In this document: positions 22,968-35,268 of the stretch, in pieces
How positions within the stretch are numbered: the first letter of the stretch is position 1
Layout: the number at the start of each line of letters is the position of its first letter
From: Codonopsis lanceolata
Lineage: Eukaryota; Streptophyta; Magnoliopsida; Asterales; Campanulaceae
Direction of reading: 5' to 3'
Assembly: GCA_013146195.2 (NCBI GenBank)
Contig: CM028379.1
Location: 162,222,437 to 162,286,436, forward strand
DNA length: 64,000 nucleotides
Notes under the pieces: model-generated
What the model was told of the DNA's origin: nothing
What the model saw: the letters and a program-made list of their open reading frames with translations, nothing else
Database searches by the model: none
Program-made: the position numbers and the translations under genes

Positions 22968-24010
22968 GCAATCACAATTTTCAATTATCAGAGATGATGG
23001 AACATGACAATGCACACCCGACAATATCTTCAGCTTTCGGCGCAATCACATTTGTCAATTATCCGAGCCGATGTGATGACCTGACATGACACCGCATGTA
23101 TCTCATCCATTGGATCAATCTTATCATAATGCCATCCGTTGGATTAGATTTTGATTAATCGATATTATCTTCTTCACTTTCGGTGCAATCACAATTTTCA
23201 ATTATCGAGATGATGGAACATGACAATGCACACCCGACAATATCTTGACTTTCGGTAGCAATCACATTTGTCAATTATCCGAGCTGATGTGACATGACAC
23301 TGCATGCATCTCATCCATTGGATCAATCTTATCATAATGCCATCCGTTGGATTAGATTTTGATTAATCTGATATTATCTTCTTCAGCTTTGGGTGCAATC
23401 ACAATTTTCAATTATCAGAGATGATGGAACATGACAATGCACACCCGACAATATCTTCAGCTTTCGGCGCAATCACATTTGTCAATTATCCGAGCTGATG
23501 TGACATGACACTGCATGCATCTCATCCATTGGATCAATCTTATCATAATGTCATCCGTTGGATTAGATTTTGATTAATCTGATATTATCTTCTTCAGCTT
23601 TGGGTGCAATCACAATTTTCAATTATCAGAGATGATGGAACATGACAATGCACACCGACAATATCTTGACTTTCGCAATCACATTTGTCAATTATCCGAG
23701 CCGATGTGACATGACACTTGCATGCATCTCATCCATTGGATCAATCTTATCATAATGCCATCCGTTGGATTAGATTTTGATTAATCGATATTATCTTCTT
23801 GACTTTCGGTGCAATCACAATTTTCAATTATCGAGAGATGATGGAACATGACAATGCACACCCGACAATATCTTCAGCTTTCGGCGCAATCACATTTTTC
23901 AAATATCCGAGCTGATGGGACATGACACTGCAGGCATCTCATCCATTGGATCAATCTTATCGTAATGTCATCCGTTGGATTAGATTTTGAGTAATCTGAT
24001 ATTATCTTCT
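22968..24010. repeat. ~210-bp tandem repeat, five copies, between divergent Harbinger genes
   Basis: Each unit begins with GCAATCACAATTTTCAATTA; starts are 22968, 23185, 23395, 23606 and 23811, giving periods of 217, 210, 211 and 205. Units contain GACATGACACTGCATGCATC, CATCCATTGGATCAATC, CATCCGTTGGATTAG and CTTCAGCTTT. A degenerate part-unit precedes the first. The array fills the space between the start of the transposase gene and the start of the Myb-like gene, so it would include both promoters. Units differ mainly at CTG/CAG sites. Confidence 0.88.
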
Positions 24011-24091
24011 TATTTCGAACTATATAAATGGGACACAATAGATTGAACGAAAGCATCTCATTTCTGCTTTGTTTTCTTAAGTCTTGAAAAA

Positions 24092-25166
24092 ATGAGTTCA
24101 ACTTTCCGATCGGTATCATTTTCAATTGAAGAAGATATACGCTTATGTCATGTTTATCTTGACGTCTCTCAAAATCCAATCATAGGAATCAATCAATCGA
24201 AAGAAAAGTTTTGGGATAGAATTGAGAAAGAATTTCGCAAGGATCCAAAGTTTTTGAACCCATGTCGCTCGAGTAAATCTTTACAAAAAAGAATGAATGC
24301 AATCACTAGTGCAGTATCCAAATTAAAGGGTTGCGTACGACAGATCGAACACTTGAATCCAAGTGGAGCTTCTCAAGCAGATATTGTAAGTAAATGTCAC
24401 TTTTTGTTATAGATATCTAACATTATATAATTTAATGTTTATTTATTTATTTTTTTCAGCTAGATCGTGCTAAAATATTGTTAACAGAAGATGGCAAATA
24501 CCGAAAAGGCTTCAAATATGATCACGTGTGGAACATTCTCAAAGATATTGAGAAATTTGGCAATGATAACATTGCAACGGCAACAACGAAATCTACCAAT
24601 ATTAGTTCATCTCGAACGGTGATGTAGAATTCTCTCAATTTGCATCTCCGCCCGTGTCTTCATTTAATATTAATATCACTGATGACGATAGCGCTGATAC
24701 TTCAACCAAACGACCTATTGGGATAAAGCAAGCAAAAGGGAAAAGGAAAAAAGAAGAAGATGTGTCAAAAATAATTCATCAGAACAAAGAACTTGTTGAG
24801 CAATTGAAGGTTGGTAATGAAATTCGTAAACAAAGGGAAGAAAATAAAATACTATTCAAAGATTTGAATTCTATACCCGATCCGATCATGCGTGAATTTT
24901 TTCGCGGTGAACAATTAAAAATTATGCAAAGAAGAAGTCAAGGTCAGAGTTTTCAATCATTTCCACGTCAAGGAGAAGGATCTCAATTCAATAGATTTGA
25001 GGATGAAGGGCATGGATCTCAAAATGAAGGGGGCATGGATCTCAAAATGAAGGGCAGGGATCTCAACAGCCTTCATACGCTTTCGATCAATTTAATTTTG
25101 GTGTACCAACAAGTCAGCTCCCAGAATATTAGCTATTGTCTAGTTTATAATATTATTAATGTTTAG
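24092..25166 (+). pseudogene. Harbinger Myb/SANT-like protein (ORF1), frameshifted
   Basis: Exon 1 starts at 24092 (MSSTFRSVSFSIEEDIRLCH) and carries a Myb/SANT-like helix set, with SKEKFWDRIEKEFRK, RSSKSLQKRMNAI and CVRQIEHLNPSGASQADI. An intron with a GTAAGT donor at about 24387 and TTTTCAG acceptor ending at 24459 joins exon 2 (LDRAKILLTEDGKYRKGF). A stop (TGATG-TAG near 24624-24627) and a one-base frame change separate it from the C-terminal part (24654 onward: PIGIKQAKGKRKKEED and a glutamate/lysine-rich helix). In this superfamily the protein binds the element ends and brings the transposase to the nucleus. It lies head to head with the transposase. Confidence 0.85.
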
Positions 25167-26519
25167 TATTGTTATTTTAAGTTTTTGGTGGTCATATTTT
25201 TAAATTGTATGTCTTTTAAAGTTATTTGTCAGTTTTTTTTAAATTATGTCTTTTTATTTTTTTAAGTTATGAATTTTTTTTGAAGTTATGTATCAGTGTT
25301 TTTTCAAGTTGTATGTCATTTTATTTGTGGTGTGTTAATGTATGCACTTTTAAATTTATAAATGTTCTAATAATTTTAAATTTTAATATGTATGTATTTT
25401 TTAGTTTAAAAGTGAAATTGGTGTTCTATAATTAGTATAATAATAATAATTTATTTATTTATTTATTTGTAAACGAAATCTACAAATAATAGAAAAAAAT
25501 GTTATAAATTATTGAATTAAAAATGTTCAATAATTTAAAATACTTAATAATAGAAAAAAAGTTATAAAATTATTGAATTAAAAATGTTATCTAATTTATA
25601 TTATCTAGTATTAGGTATTTATTAATTTTTAATACATTTAAATAAAAAATATAATTTTATAAACAATTTTAACAATTATATAATTATTAAAAATTAATTT
25701 AATGGCATGGGACCCACCAACCCCAAATTTGGGGTAGAGCTACAGTGGTACCCCAAATTTGGGGATCAGAAGCAACCCCCAAATTTGGTTTGGGTTTGGG
25801 GGCATGGTTGGAGCTGTTTGAGGATGACCAAACCCCCAAATTTGGTATTTGGGGGCACGGTTGGAGATGCCCTTAGTCGTTAAAGACTTTTTGGGATAAC
25901 ATCAAAATCTGCCACATGTGTATTGATAGGTTTACATCCTCCATTCTCAAAAGGTGAAACAAACGTCAGGGAATAAGAATATAGCAGATAATTGGAAAGC
26001 TTGTGAAGGCAATTAATGCATCAAAAGATCGATTGATACTTCGAGTTCTATTGAGTAAGTTGCAAGTCGCTAGTTCCCATCAAAATGTTCATTGAGTTCT
26101 TTTTCATGGTTTTCACTTTCTCATTGATTCCACCATTTATTTTCATTCTTTATTAATTCTTTATTCAATCGGTCATTATAAAACTAAAAAAAAAAAAGAC
26201 CTTCGTTGTGATTCTTCCGAGAGATTACAAAGTTTGATTTGTGTTAAATGGAAAGAAAGAAAGAAGAATGAAAAGTCAAACGGAGGAAGAAGGAGAGGAT
26301 ATGAAACTGGCGGTGTTAAAGCTTGCCGGTATTTGGGTCTATGTTCAAGACCAAATTGACTGTTTTATCCTTTCAATGTTATGACATGCTTTCAACATCA
26401 TATTACACATAATACATCCAAATCTAGCGATATTATAAATTTTGATCCAACGGTATATAGACTAGAGCTGATATTATTATCACGAGCTCAAGCTCGTAAT
26501 ATCGAGACTCTAAAACTTT

Positions 26520-28113
26520 TATCAGTAACTTTTTATAAAATGGTGACACGTGGAAGTATGAAATTGTTTAAAATCTTTTTTGGAAGCTGCCATGTGACAC
26601 AACGACGACTTATGTTTTAGTTATAATTAATAGATTTAATGGTAAAAATAGAGAGTCGAAAAGGGACATTTAAAGATATTTTTGATATTTTATCAATATA
26701 AAAATACCTAATATTCTTAATGAGTCATAAAATCTATTTTTACCGTTTAGCACAACCATCTCTCTTTCTACACAACCTCTCTCTCTCTACCCAACAAATA
26801 TCTCTCTACAGTACCCATGCGTTTCCCTCCCTCTCTCTACATACACAAGCTCTTTCCTCAAGCTAATAAAGCTCCAAATGTGGTACGATTCCATTCCATT
26901 CTTTGGCATTACGCATGGGCTCTTTTTCTTAGAGCATCTCTAATGTTTAAATTTTTTATATATTTTTTTAGTTGGGTCTCATTACCAATTACTTTTTTTT
27001 TTCTTATTACATTTAAGAATATATCTTCTTATTTTTAATTTTCTAACATATCTTCTTACACAAATAAATAAATAAATAAATAAATAGATTTATAACCCCT
27101 CCCAAGAAGAAAAAAAATTCTCACTCCTAAATGGCCTTCCTAAGAACAACTCTTCCGTTCTCCTTCATCGCCAAACCCGTAACTCTGTCAATTTCAAGGC
27201 CCACTTTCTGTCTCCCTCCATTGTTCTTCTTCCTTGGGCTTCTCCCAAGCTCCAGTTGGTTTCTCAATTCTCAAGCCTGGAGATGAGAGGGTTATTAGAT
27301 GTGTAGCCGTATCCATATGTGATAGGGGAGATTGAGATTGAGATTGGAGTGGGTGAAGTAAGCCGGCTAAATATGCTGTGAATTGTGATTGATGGGTAGA
27401 GGTTTCGAATGTACATAATGTTGAATCCTATAAATCCAAATGTTTAAATGTTCAAGTCCAAATCACATGCCACATGCCACATGGTATTGTCTCTAAAATC
27501 AAGATATTTTAACATGGTGTGGATCAATGGTATTTTAACATGTCACCTAAAATGTCAAACATGTTACACCTTAACTATATAAGGTACAGCATGAATGACA
27601 GTTATATTATCTACCACATGGATGAGGAATGGATAATGTTGTGGAAATAGGGGCTTGAAAAATAAATGAATTCTCCTCCTAGGTATGAAATAATTCGCTA
27701 TCTTTTAAAACCTGTTTTACCCCTCCACATATTCGCAAAGGGTGGTAGCAAAAATCTCTCTCTGATCAAATGTTGTAAATATGAATGACATTCGACCAAT
27801 CCTTCAAATTATAGCACACTCGTCACTTTTCTTGGAAACAATCTATCAATTCAGATTTCAGAATAGATACGATTTTGTCCAAACAATCTATCACTGATAA
27901 CTAACTCTTCAAGGAGGAGGACAATCGCTTTTCGTCCCTCTCATCCAAGATATATATGTATATCTATGTGTGAACTATCAAGATTTTTATAAACACCCAT
28001 ATTATGTACAGCAGAAAAACAAAGGATGTCTTCTCGACTGTTGCCCACCAAGGACAAGAAAAACAAGTCGACTCATACCTTGAGTCACGGCTCCATCTTT
28101 TAAACACACTTTG
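26520..28113. other. intergenic region downstream of the kinase gene
   Basis: Mostly AT-rich. It has an (AAAT)n run near 27060-27085 and a CT-rich stretch near 26760-26840. It contains only the small frame at 27131. The kinase stop codon is at 28114-28116, so 3' UTR and terminator signals should fall just left of it; I cannot place the polyadenylation site. Confidence 0.5.
27131..27286 (+). CDS. short frame resembling an organelle transit peptide
   Basis: A 51-codon frame starting MAFLRTTLPFSFIAK, rich in serine, threonine, leucine and phenylalanine and low in acidic residues, as chloroplast targeting peptides are. It stops at 27284-27286 and nothing downstream resembles a mature protein. 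It may be the first-exon relic of a plastid protein gene or chance. No gene name can be given. Confidence 0.2.
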   Translation: MAFLRTTLPFSFIAKPVTLSISRPTFCLPPLFFFLGLLPSSSWFLNSQAWR

Positions 28114-31100
28114 CTATGTACAACTGGAATCATCCTCCAAGTTCTGTAATGCAAGGTTGAGGAACGATTGAATGTCAGTTGAACATTGTTCACCATCAAG
28201 AGCATCGGTTGGTTCTGCAGCAGAGACCAGCTGCCTTGCCATTTTCATTGTTTCAACATCCCCTTGGAGAAGTTTTAAAACCTGATAATTGATAAAGATA
28301 AGATTACACATGCCTATTAGTAATAAGCTCAGAATGCATGCTCTACGTGGAAGCATAAGACCATTTGCTGGAAACCTTCCAAAATAAACGAAAATTTACA
28401 GTTAAAAGAAAAGGATGAACTAACTAAACTTCGAGATGGATGCAAGTATTTACAATACGGTTATTGACGTCCTTGCCCTTAAAAAATAGTGAACTTTCTT
28501 TCAAACATTTGAAAGTCATGGGATCTTATTACTTGGCATATTCAGGAAAAAAAATTTGAATGAAATCATTTGGATAAGGAATTTTGTGAATAACCAGTAG
28601 TTGATAGTCCCCTCCTCGCCACAGCCTAAACTAATCCTCCCCTGCCTTCCTTCCGTTCAAAACATGAAATCAATCCCTTTCCAACCTAGACCAGGATCTC
28701 TTTTTTCATTCCCTCACAGATCTGAAATGATCTCTTCTTCCTCAGGACTGGCCCTGACATTTTGGGGCCCTATGTTAAATTTAAAGTCGGGCCCTATATT
28801 TGATAAAAGACAAATACCAAAAGTTCACAAATATATTACATATTTTATAATATTATCATATTAAAATTGTTTTCTTACAAATGAAGTACCAAAATCCCTA
28901 AAATTTCAAACTGCTATTGAACTTTTACTTGAAAAGTACCATCCTTCTATAACATCCTTCTATAACTCCTTGAAAAAACAAATTGAGAAAGATTTACCAG
29001 CAACATCAACAGCCCATGTTCGGTACGAGAGCGACTGTTGACCAGGCAGCCTTATGTGGTGGTGCCGCCAATTTGCAAAGCGGCGGAAAAGAGAGGAGGC
29101 GAAGTGGAGAAGAAGAGAAAAGGAGAGAGGGCTTGCTTACTCCTTGCTCTGTTCCTCGTGCTCACACATAATATAATCAAGGGAGGGGCGAAGAAAATTC
29201 AATGCCATAATCAATGAGGATATTGTTTGTTTTTCCCTGGAAACGAGGGAGCTGAGGAGTCTGGAGAGAGAGAGAGAGAGAGAGAAACAGGCGTGAACCG
29301 CGAAGAGAGAAATGAGGGAATGGCCAGGTTAGTCTCTGTATCTCAATAGTGAAACAAAAAAAAAAAACTGGGCTCTGCGAATCTAATTTCCATAGAATTG
29401 CACCTGCTCAGGGCGAGCCCTGCGCCTTCCCACAAAACCAAGCCCCACCTCTGACCAAAGTATAAACACTCAAATCAAAGCCATTAACCCTAAAAGACCC
29501 AATTCTAAAACCCCTAGATATATACTTCTATCACATTTGCTTCTAATCTCATGATCTTTTGATCTGAAACAAAATACCCCGAACCACTCATCAATAAAAC
29601 ATTATTTAAAAAAAGATGAGATCTTGCAAAAAACAAAAAAAATTCTGGTCCATGAAGATAAGATTATTTAAAACCCGATAGTCAGATAGAGGAAGTACAA
29701 AGATTAAACTTTGAGGAAGTACACAAGTGGGATAACAAATAAATGACACAGGAAGATACCGATCTTGTTCACGGAAGATAGGGGAGAAAAGGTGAGCAGA
29801 TTACTGGTTAGTGGTGATATCAGATGTGTCATGGACCTCATGGTTGGAGATGAAGATAATTGACTATTGAGATTTGTAGAGCATGGCAGTTTATCCTTAT
29901 TTAATATACTGGCATGTGTTATCATCATCACTTTAATATAGCATTCACAAAGCAACCACATAGGAAACTTTAAAGTTTATAGTCACAAAAAGTTAGAAAT
30001 AAAATAAAAGAGGAGATCAATTTGAGAAAATGTGAATTACCTAGTGATGGAAGTATAAATGATAAAATGAACAAATTAAGATAATATCAAAATTACTTAC
30101 AAAGCTAATTTGTGGACGAAACCTTGGTGCACGTCTGATGCAAAGGTTGGCTGCCAAAATCATTTTTTCGATTTGATCAGGGTGATGGCTGCTGTCCAAG
30201 CTTAAATCCAACAGCTGAGAAGCCTTCCCACCATCAATAATTTGCTTTGCCTGCAGGTCATGATTAACGCCCATTATTGGTTTAATCAATAGGAGTTCTC
30301 AGAAGCTAGAGATGAATAAACAATAGGATTCGTCAGGTATACTAAAACAATAATCAGAACTGTGCAAGCTAGTCATAAGCCCTTTTTACTGATTAATGAA
30401 AAATGCAAATAAGAGAACTTGTATAACTTCTACATAGACAACAGCTTTATATAACAAAGGAAAAAAATGATAGGGATCCCCAACTCTTTTGGTCCAATTT
30501 TTCATTGCAATCTAGGTAGCAAAAGCATATGATTGGTTAAAGGGTGACATCAAATATTAAGTGATGTGATGCCAAAACCAATCTCATGCTTTGCCACCTA
30601 AATTGGGATGAGACATTAGGACAAAAAGTTGGGATCCCTTTCACTACTTCAAAACAACATATGACTCTGCTGTCCATATTGCATTCAATTTCTTCATTCG
30701 TTCTTGAAGTTCACAACTATTCCATTTCATGTCCCAGCACATCTCAGTAATAATTCTTACGATTTCCAATCATTTCTCTTTGTGGAATTCACAACATCCC
30801 AAAATAAACTTACCCACATAACCAAGCTTTGCTGGCCTTTTGGATATTGAATGTCTATAGGCTTTCTACCAGACAAAAGCTCAAGGAGTACTACTCCAAA
30901 GGCATAAACATCGATCTTCTCATTTATTTTACCATGCATAAAATACTCTGGAGCCAAGTACCTACCAAACAAGGAACTCAAATAAGATAAAATGTCACCA
31001 GCTGGATATGAGAAGAGTTGAGAATAAGAAATTCACCCAAAAGTTCCTGCAACATTATTGCACTCCATATTGCATGAAAAGCCCGAAGCCCACACTGCAA

Positions 31101-33209
31101 GTCCAAAATCTGACAACTACATGACCAAACCAGGTATTAGTATAAAAAAAGGAGCTTCTCGCAACACTATGCAAACACCTATATTGCAGCACCTGAGGCT
31201 CAAAATCATCAGAAAGGAGGATATTTGAAGACTTCATATCCCGATGAATAATGGGCTCAGCAAGTCCATAATGTAGATAATCTAATGCTTGTGCAACACC
31301 TAAAGCCACTTTATATCTATCTTCCCACGAGAAGGCAATGCTACTCCTCATTTCACCTACACAGGAAAGCCATAAGTCAAACAAAAGACAAACTGGTCAA
31401 GCTCTATGTAGATCACATCTTTCTGCACGCACCATGAAGATTCTCTTTCAGACTTCCTCTAGATAAAAATTCATAAACCAGGAGTAGATTGTTCTCCTCA
31501 AAACAGAATCCAATTAAGGAGATTATGTGATTGTGATGCACGGCGGTAGTGATCTCAATTTCAGAACGAAACTGCTTTATAACATTTTCAGATGGTTTCA
31601 AGACTTTCACCGCCAGTTGCTTGCCATCCGGAAGAGACCCATTGTATACCTGACTTGTACCTCCTTTCCCAATCATATTTTCTGGAAAACAGTGTGAAAC
31701 ATTTACAAAGAATTATTTGCAAAAGGAAAAGAAGGCCAGATAACACCCATATATAAGATGAAACCAAAACAAGAATATTTATGAAAGATACGGACCAGGC
31801 ATAAAGTTATTTGTTGCAACCGAAAGTTCCTGGTAGCTAAACAATCTGCACAATGATGAGTATTGCTCCCGAAGACCTTCCATTTCTTTCCAAAAATTGT
31901 TCAAGTAGGAGAAATGTGGCCCAGGTGATATAGTGGAACACTTCAAATCCAAATCAGAATGCAGAAGTTCTTCCTTATGAATGTTATGAGGCTTTTCACC
32001 AGGATATATAACTGCCCGAGGCTGTGGGTTTGGTAGTTTTAGTACCCCTTGCAATGCAGATATCTTTTCTTCAGAATTTTGTTGGGAGGGTTTGCGGTGA
32101 TTTAATAGCATCCGGCGAAGGAGTGACCAACCTACATGCTTTGACCCAGGCAATTCACGAGTCTTAGGTGACACCAAAGCCAAGGAACCACTACCCAACA
32201 GCGATAACTTGGTATTAAAATCCTTAGTTAGAACTGATCTGTCTGTTTTCAAATTAACATTTTTCTTCCTTTTTGATGATAACTTATTCAATGGTTTCTG
32301 GCACTGATGCTTGTTGTCTGCTTCAACCATTGGAAAAACAGAAACAAAAGACATATCAACAAAAAACCAGTAGTCATTAAACAGAAAAATTGAACCTACT
32401 ACTACGGAAGAAATCCTCAGAACCTTGTGAACGAGACAGAACCGAACCAGTTGGTTCTTTTGAGAACACAACTTTCCCATTGTCAACAGCAAAAACAGAG
32501 AAATTTCTCGATAATTTCCTTGCACAGTACTTTGCAACAGAGATAGATGATCTGATAGTATGTTGGGCCTCTGAAGTTCCTATAACTAGACTTGCTGCAC
32601 CATATGATTTTGCTTCTTCGACAAGAATTTTGCGCACCGGTGATCCTCTAAACAGCTTAAGCTTTAAATCGACCTAAAAACAAAATTCCAGCTTCAATCT
32701 CTAGGTAGTAACCCACAACTGAATTCAAATATTTACAACTAAATCGAATAAAAAAGCTACCCTAGAAAATTAGTAGTACATAGAGTACACTGAGGAGTAG
32801 AAATGAAGAGAACCTGTTTCAATTTACATAAACCTTCGTAAGCAGAGAGTACGGAATCGAATGTCTTTACTAGAGATAGAAGCGTTGCTTTACATTTACC
32901 ACCTTCTGATTTCATATAACAACATTAATGATTAAACAAACAAATTTTAGAAAAGTAATTAAATGTGCAAAGTACAATAAATAAACTGAGAGGGAGGATG
33001 TGTTGGATACCGGAGTGGGGGTCGAGGACGTGAAAAGCTAGGACACGATCGCCGGGGCGAGCGACCTTGACTAGAGCCCATGTCAGTAACTCTTTGCTTC
33101 GGGAATCTTCTAGCTTTACTCCCACTACCACCATCGGCATCGGCCCCTCTCCGCCTCCACCTTCACCTCCATCACCGCGATCATCCTTACGGTCTTCAAT
33201 GAAAATCAT
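28114..33209 (-). CDS. universal stress protein domain-containing protein kinase (RLCK), complete
   Basis: Ten exons, joined GT-AG, give 673 codons: 33209-33011, 32905-32814, 32673-32424, 32317-31796, 31681-31433, 31356-31193, 31116-31037, 30961-30814, 30250-30101, 28281-28114. Frames are continuous at every junction. The start is the first ATG after an in-frame TAA. Residues about 20-160 form a universal stress protein fold (MVVVGVKLEDSRSKELL, LLSLVKTFDSVL, SLVIGTSEAQHTI). Residues about 160-345 are a low-complexity linker. The kinase domain, about 355-625, has the G-loop IGKGGTSQVYNG, Lys380 in AVKVLK, HRDMKSSNILL (Asp477), SDFGLAV (Asp495) and LAPEYF, so it should be active. No signal peptide or membrane span, hence cytoplasmic. 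Arabidopsis At5g63940 and relatives share this architecture. The last intron (1.8 kb) holds a hAT-like element. Confidence 0.93.
28743..29422. mobile_element. hAT-like non-autonomous element in a kinase intron
   Basis: The left end CAGGACTGGCCCTGACATTT and the complement of the right end CAGGGCTCGCCCTGAGC are imperfect inverted repeats of the CAGGG type common in plant hAT elements, with TTTTGGGGCCCTA just inside. The interior is non-coding apart from broken frames. I did not find a clean 8-bp target duplication (TTCTTCCT left, CGCCTTCC right), so the boundaries may be off by a few bases. A GA microsatellite lies at 29264-29285. Confidence 0.5.
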
Positions 33210-33677
33210 TCTGCCGGGCGGTTCAGCGAGAAGACGTTGCCCTCCTCTGCTCGCTTGGCCGTTTCCGTTGGCTTAAATCTACCAGTACACTCTACTCATA
33301 TATTATTTGATTATTTCCCACGCTGCCTCTTTCACAACCTTTCTATTGAAAAAGAGGGAAAATTGAATTGAAAATTCATTTCTTTTGGGTCGAAAATTAC
33401 ACTCTTAACCCTCAGAATTCCTCCACTTCTTTTCTGGTCCCGACCTCAAAAAATTGCAAGGAACAACCATTTACTTTCTTAACAATACACTCCCTCCGAT
33501 CTGGCCAAAAAATCCACTATTCTATCTTAGAATGTTTCACTTAAAGAGTCAACTTTCAAAAATTAAGGAATAAAAGTGTCATTTTATTATTAATGAGTTA
33601 CTAAAAGTGTCATCTTTCTTAAAAAGTTTAACTTTCAAACAGAAATTTTTTTCCCGAAATAGGGAAAGTATATATTA
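33210..33677. other. upstream region of the kinase gene
   Basis: Contains the 5' UTR and promoter of the minus-strand kinase gene. The sequence just before the start codon is GC-rich, then becomes AT-rich from about 33290. I see no unmistakable TATA box. Confidence 0.4.
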
Positions 33678-33869
33678 GGGGAGTAAGTCTGAACCACCGA
33701 ATCGATTAATCAAATCGAATCAAACAGTTTGGTTCGGTTTTGAATTCAAACAGTTTGGTTTTTGTTTTAAATAAAAAAATTTAAGTGGTTCGATTTGGGA
33801 TTTTCAATGTCAAACCTAACCAAATCGAATCGAATTGAACCTCCTTTCAAATATAATAATTTTATATTA

Positions 33870-33910
<41 letters not shown>

Positions 33911-34509
33911 TTTTTAATAGATATTTCTATTATATAACTATGTCATTGAATTGCTACTAAACTCAAGTGAGAGGGTAGAGAATGGAGCCGGTAAATCGTA
34001 AAACATATAGTTAAATTAAGAGCTTCCACATTTTGATGACTATGACTCAACTCTAGTTTATATTTCATTTGCTGATGTTCGTTGTCGCTAATGTTTATTG
34101 CTACATTTGTTTGCTTCTGCTCTTGTTTGATGCCACTACTTATTGTCACGTGTTTCTTTCATATTTTCATTTGTGTTTATTTATAACTTGTAATTTGTAA
34201 GAGAAGTGTGGAAGCGAACACTAAACATTAAAAATTCTTATTTGTTTATTGTTGCTGTTACTTCTAGTCTCTCAGTGCATGTTTGAAAAGTGTCTATTTA
34301 TTTAGTTGGAAGTGTGAATATTTTATGTTTTTATGTTATATAAGTTAATGAAAAAAAAATTTATTTGAAACCATAAAACCAAATCAAATCGAATGATTTG
34401 ATTCTGGACTTCGCGCTGTCGGCTCAGTTTGAGAAATTTTAAAATCGATAGGAGTGATTTGATTTGCGATTTTGGCTCAAATTAAATCGAATCGAACCAC
34501 TTACACCCC
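33678..34509. mobile_element. hAT-like MITE, about 830 bp
   Basis: The left end GGGGAGTAAGTCTGAACCA and the complement of the right end GGGGTGTAAGTGGTTCGA are similar. Both are followed by AATCGATT or GATTTGATTCGA-type sequence and GGTTCGGTTT repeats, a pattern seen in plant hAT MITEs. Contains an (AT)n run at 33873-33908. Target duplication unclear because both flanks are AT repeats (ATATATTA, AATATATA). Confidence 0.45.
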
Positions 34510-35268
34510 GAATATATAGATACATATATATATATAAATTTGATTTCCCAAAGAACATACTTTTTATCATATGATCTAAGCACTTGTTAGCTTACTTTCA
34601 TATCAATGTTACTGTTACCAAACAAATCTTTTTTTTAACCACCAACGAATGGTAACTATTTTACAAGTCGTATATTCTTTGCGATGTCACATATTAGTAA
34701 GTTACAATATACCACAATTGAACATGTTTATATTCATATCAATCCTGGTGTGGTCTCTTGGGCGTTTGATGCTCATTTAGCCGTAGTACTACTCCAAAGT
34801 ATGTCAAGTAAATCCTCCAAAAAAAAACATAAACTTCAAGAAAAGAGCAGGGGTTGTGTGTAAATTTCGGTTCGCAAGGGATGGGGGCAGTATAGTAATT
34901 TACAGTATATTAAAATAATCCCTATGACTAGTAAATATTGGAAATAAAAAATGGTAATTGTGCACACCTAAAGCATTTGCCATGTCCACGAGAGTATGTA
35001 ATCATGACTTAGATGAAAAGTGAGAGTATATAGTATTATACAATACAGTAATTTTACACCTAAACAGTAAATCCTTAAAGCTTTGGTTTCACTTCCATTT
35101 AAGAACTTGTACTCATTTACCCATTGTTAGCCAAAACATATGCTATATACATTCAGTACACATTAAAGGTATAGAAAAGCAAATTTATGGGAAAGGAACG
35201 AGATCCATCAGAAACCCAAATGGATTTTGTAACTCTGATTGATTCAAACTCTTAATAAGACAGATGAA
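34510..35268. other. intergenic between the kinase and topoisomerase genes
   Basis: AT-rich, no gene recognised. The topoisomerase stop codon is at 35269-35271, so its 3' UTR lies here. I found no convincing polyadenylation signal placement. Confidence 0.45.

Larger units (their letters stand above)
21016..25872. mobile_element. PIF/Harbinger DNA transposon, complete length
   Basis: Ends GGCCATCTCCAACC (left) and, on the complement, GGGCATCTCCAACC (right), flanked by the 3-bp duplication TTA (21013-21015 and 25873-25875) typical of PIF/Harbinger. Both ends contain several copies of CCCCAAATTTGG-like sequence, probable subterminal binding sites. It carries the two genes of the superfamily in divergent orientation: a DDE transposase on the minus strand (22747-21554) and a Myb/SANT-like protein on the plus strand (24092-25166). 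Both are damaged by frameshifts. Between the genes lies a tandem repeat of about 210 bp. Confidence 0.92.
20279..26510. mobile_element. Mutator-like element, about 1.4 kb before nesting, now 6.2 kb
   Basis: The left end GGCAAATGATATTACGAG (20279) and the complement of the right end GAGTCTCGATATTACGAG (26510) begin inverted repeats of about 130 bases. These share ATAATATCAGCTCTAG, ATACCGTTGGATCAAAAT and AACATTGAAAGG. A perfect, distinctive 9-bp duplication TAAAACTTT flanks it (20270-20278 and 26511-26519). A PIF/Harbinger element (21016-25872) sits inside. Removing it leaves about 1.37 kb with no Mutator transposase. The unexplained open frame at 20514-20957 could be captured host sequence, as in Pack-MULEs. 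Confidence 0.78.

Noticed and set aside
22968..24010. CRISPR-like array
   Set aside because: Units are contiguous ~210-bp repeats with no unique spacers, inside a plant transposon.
32377..32423. Alternative donor extending kinase exon 3 to 32396
   Set aside because: It would give the wrong phase for exon 4; the donor at 32423 keeps the frame.
33067..33276. Plus-strand frame, proline and serine rich
   Set aside because: Antisense of kinase exon 1, whose minus-strand frame splices into a coherent protein.
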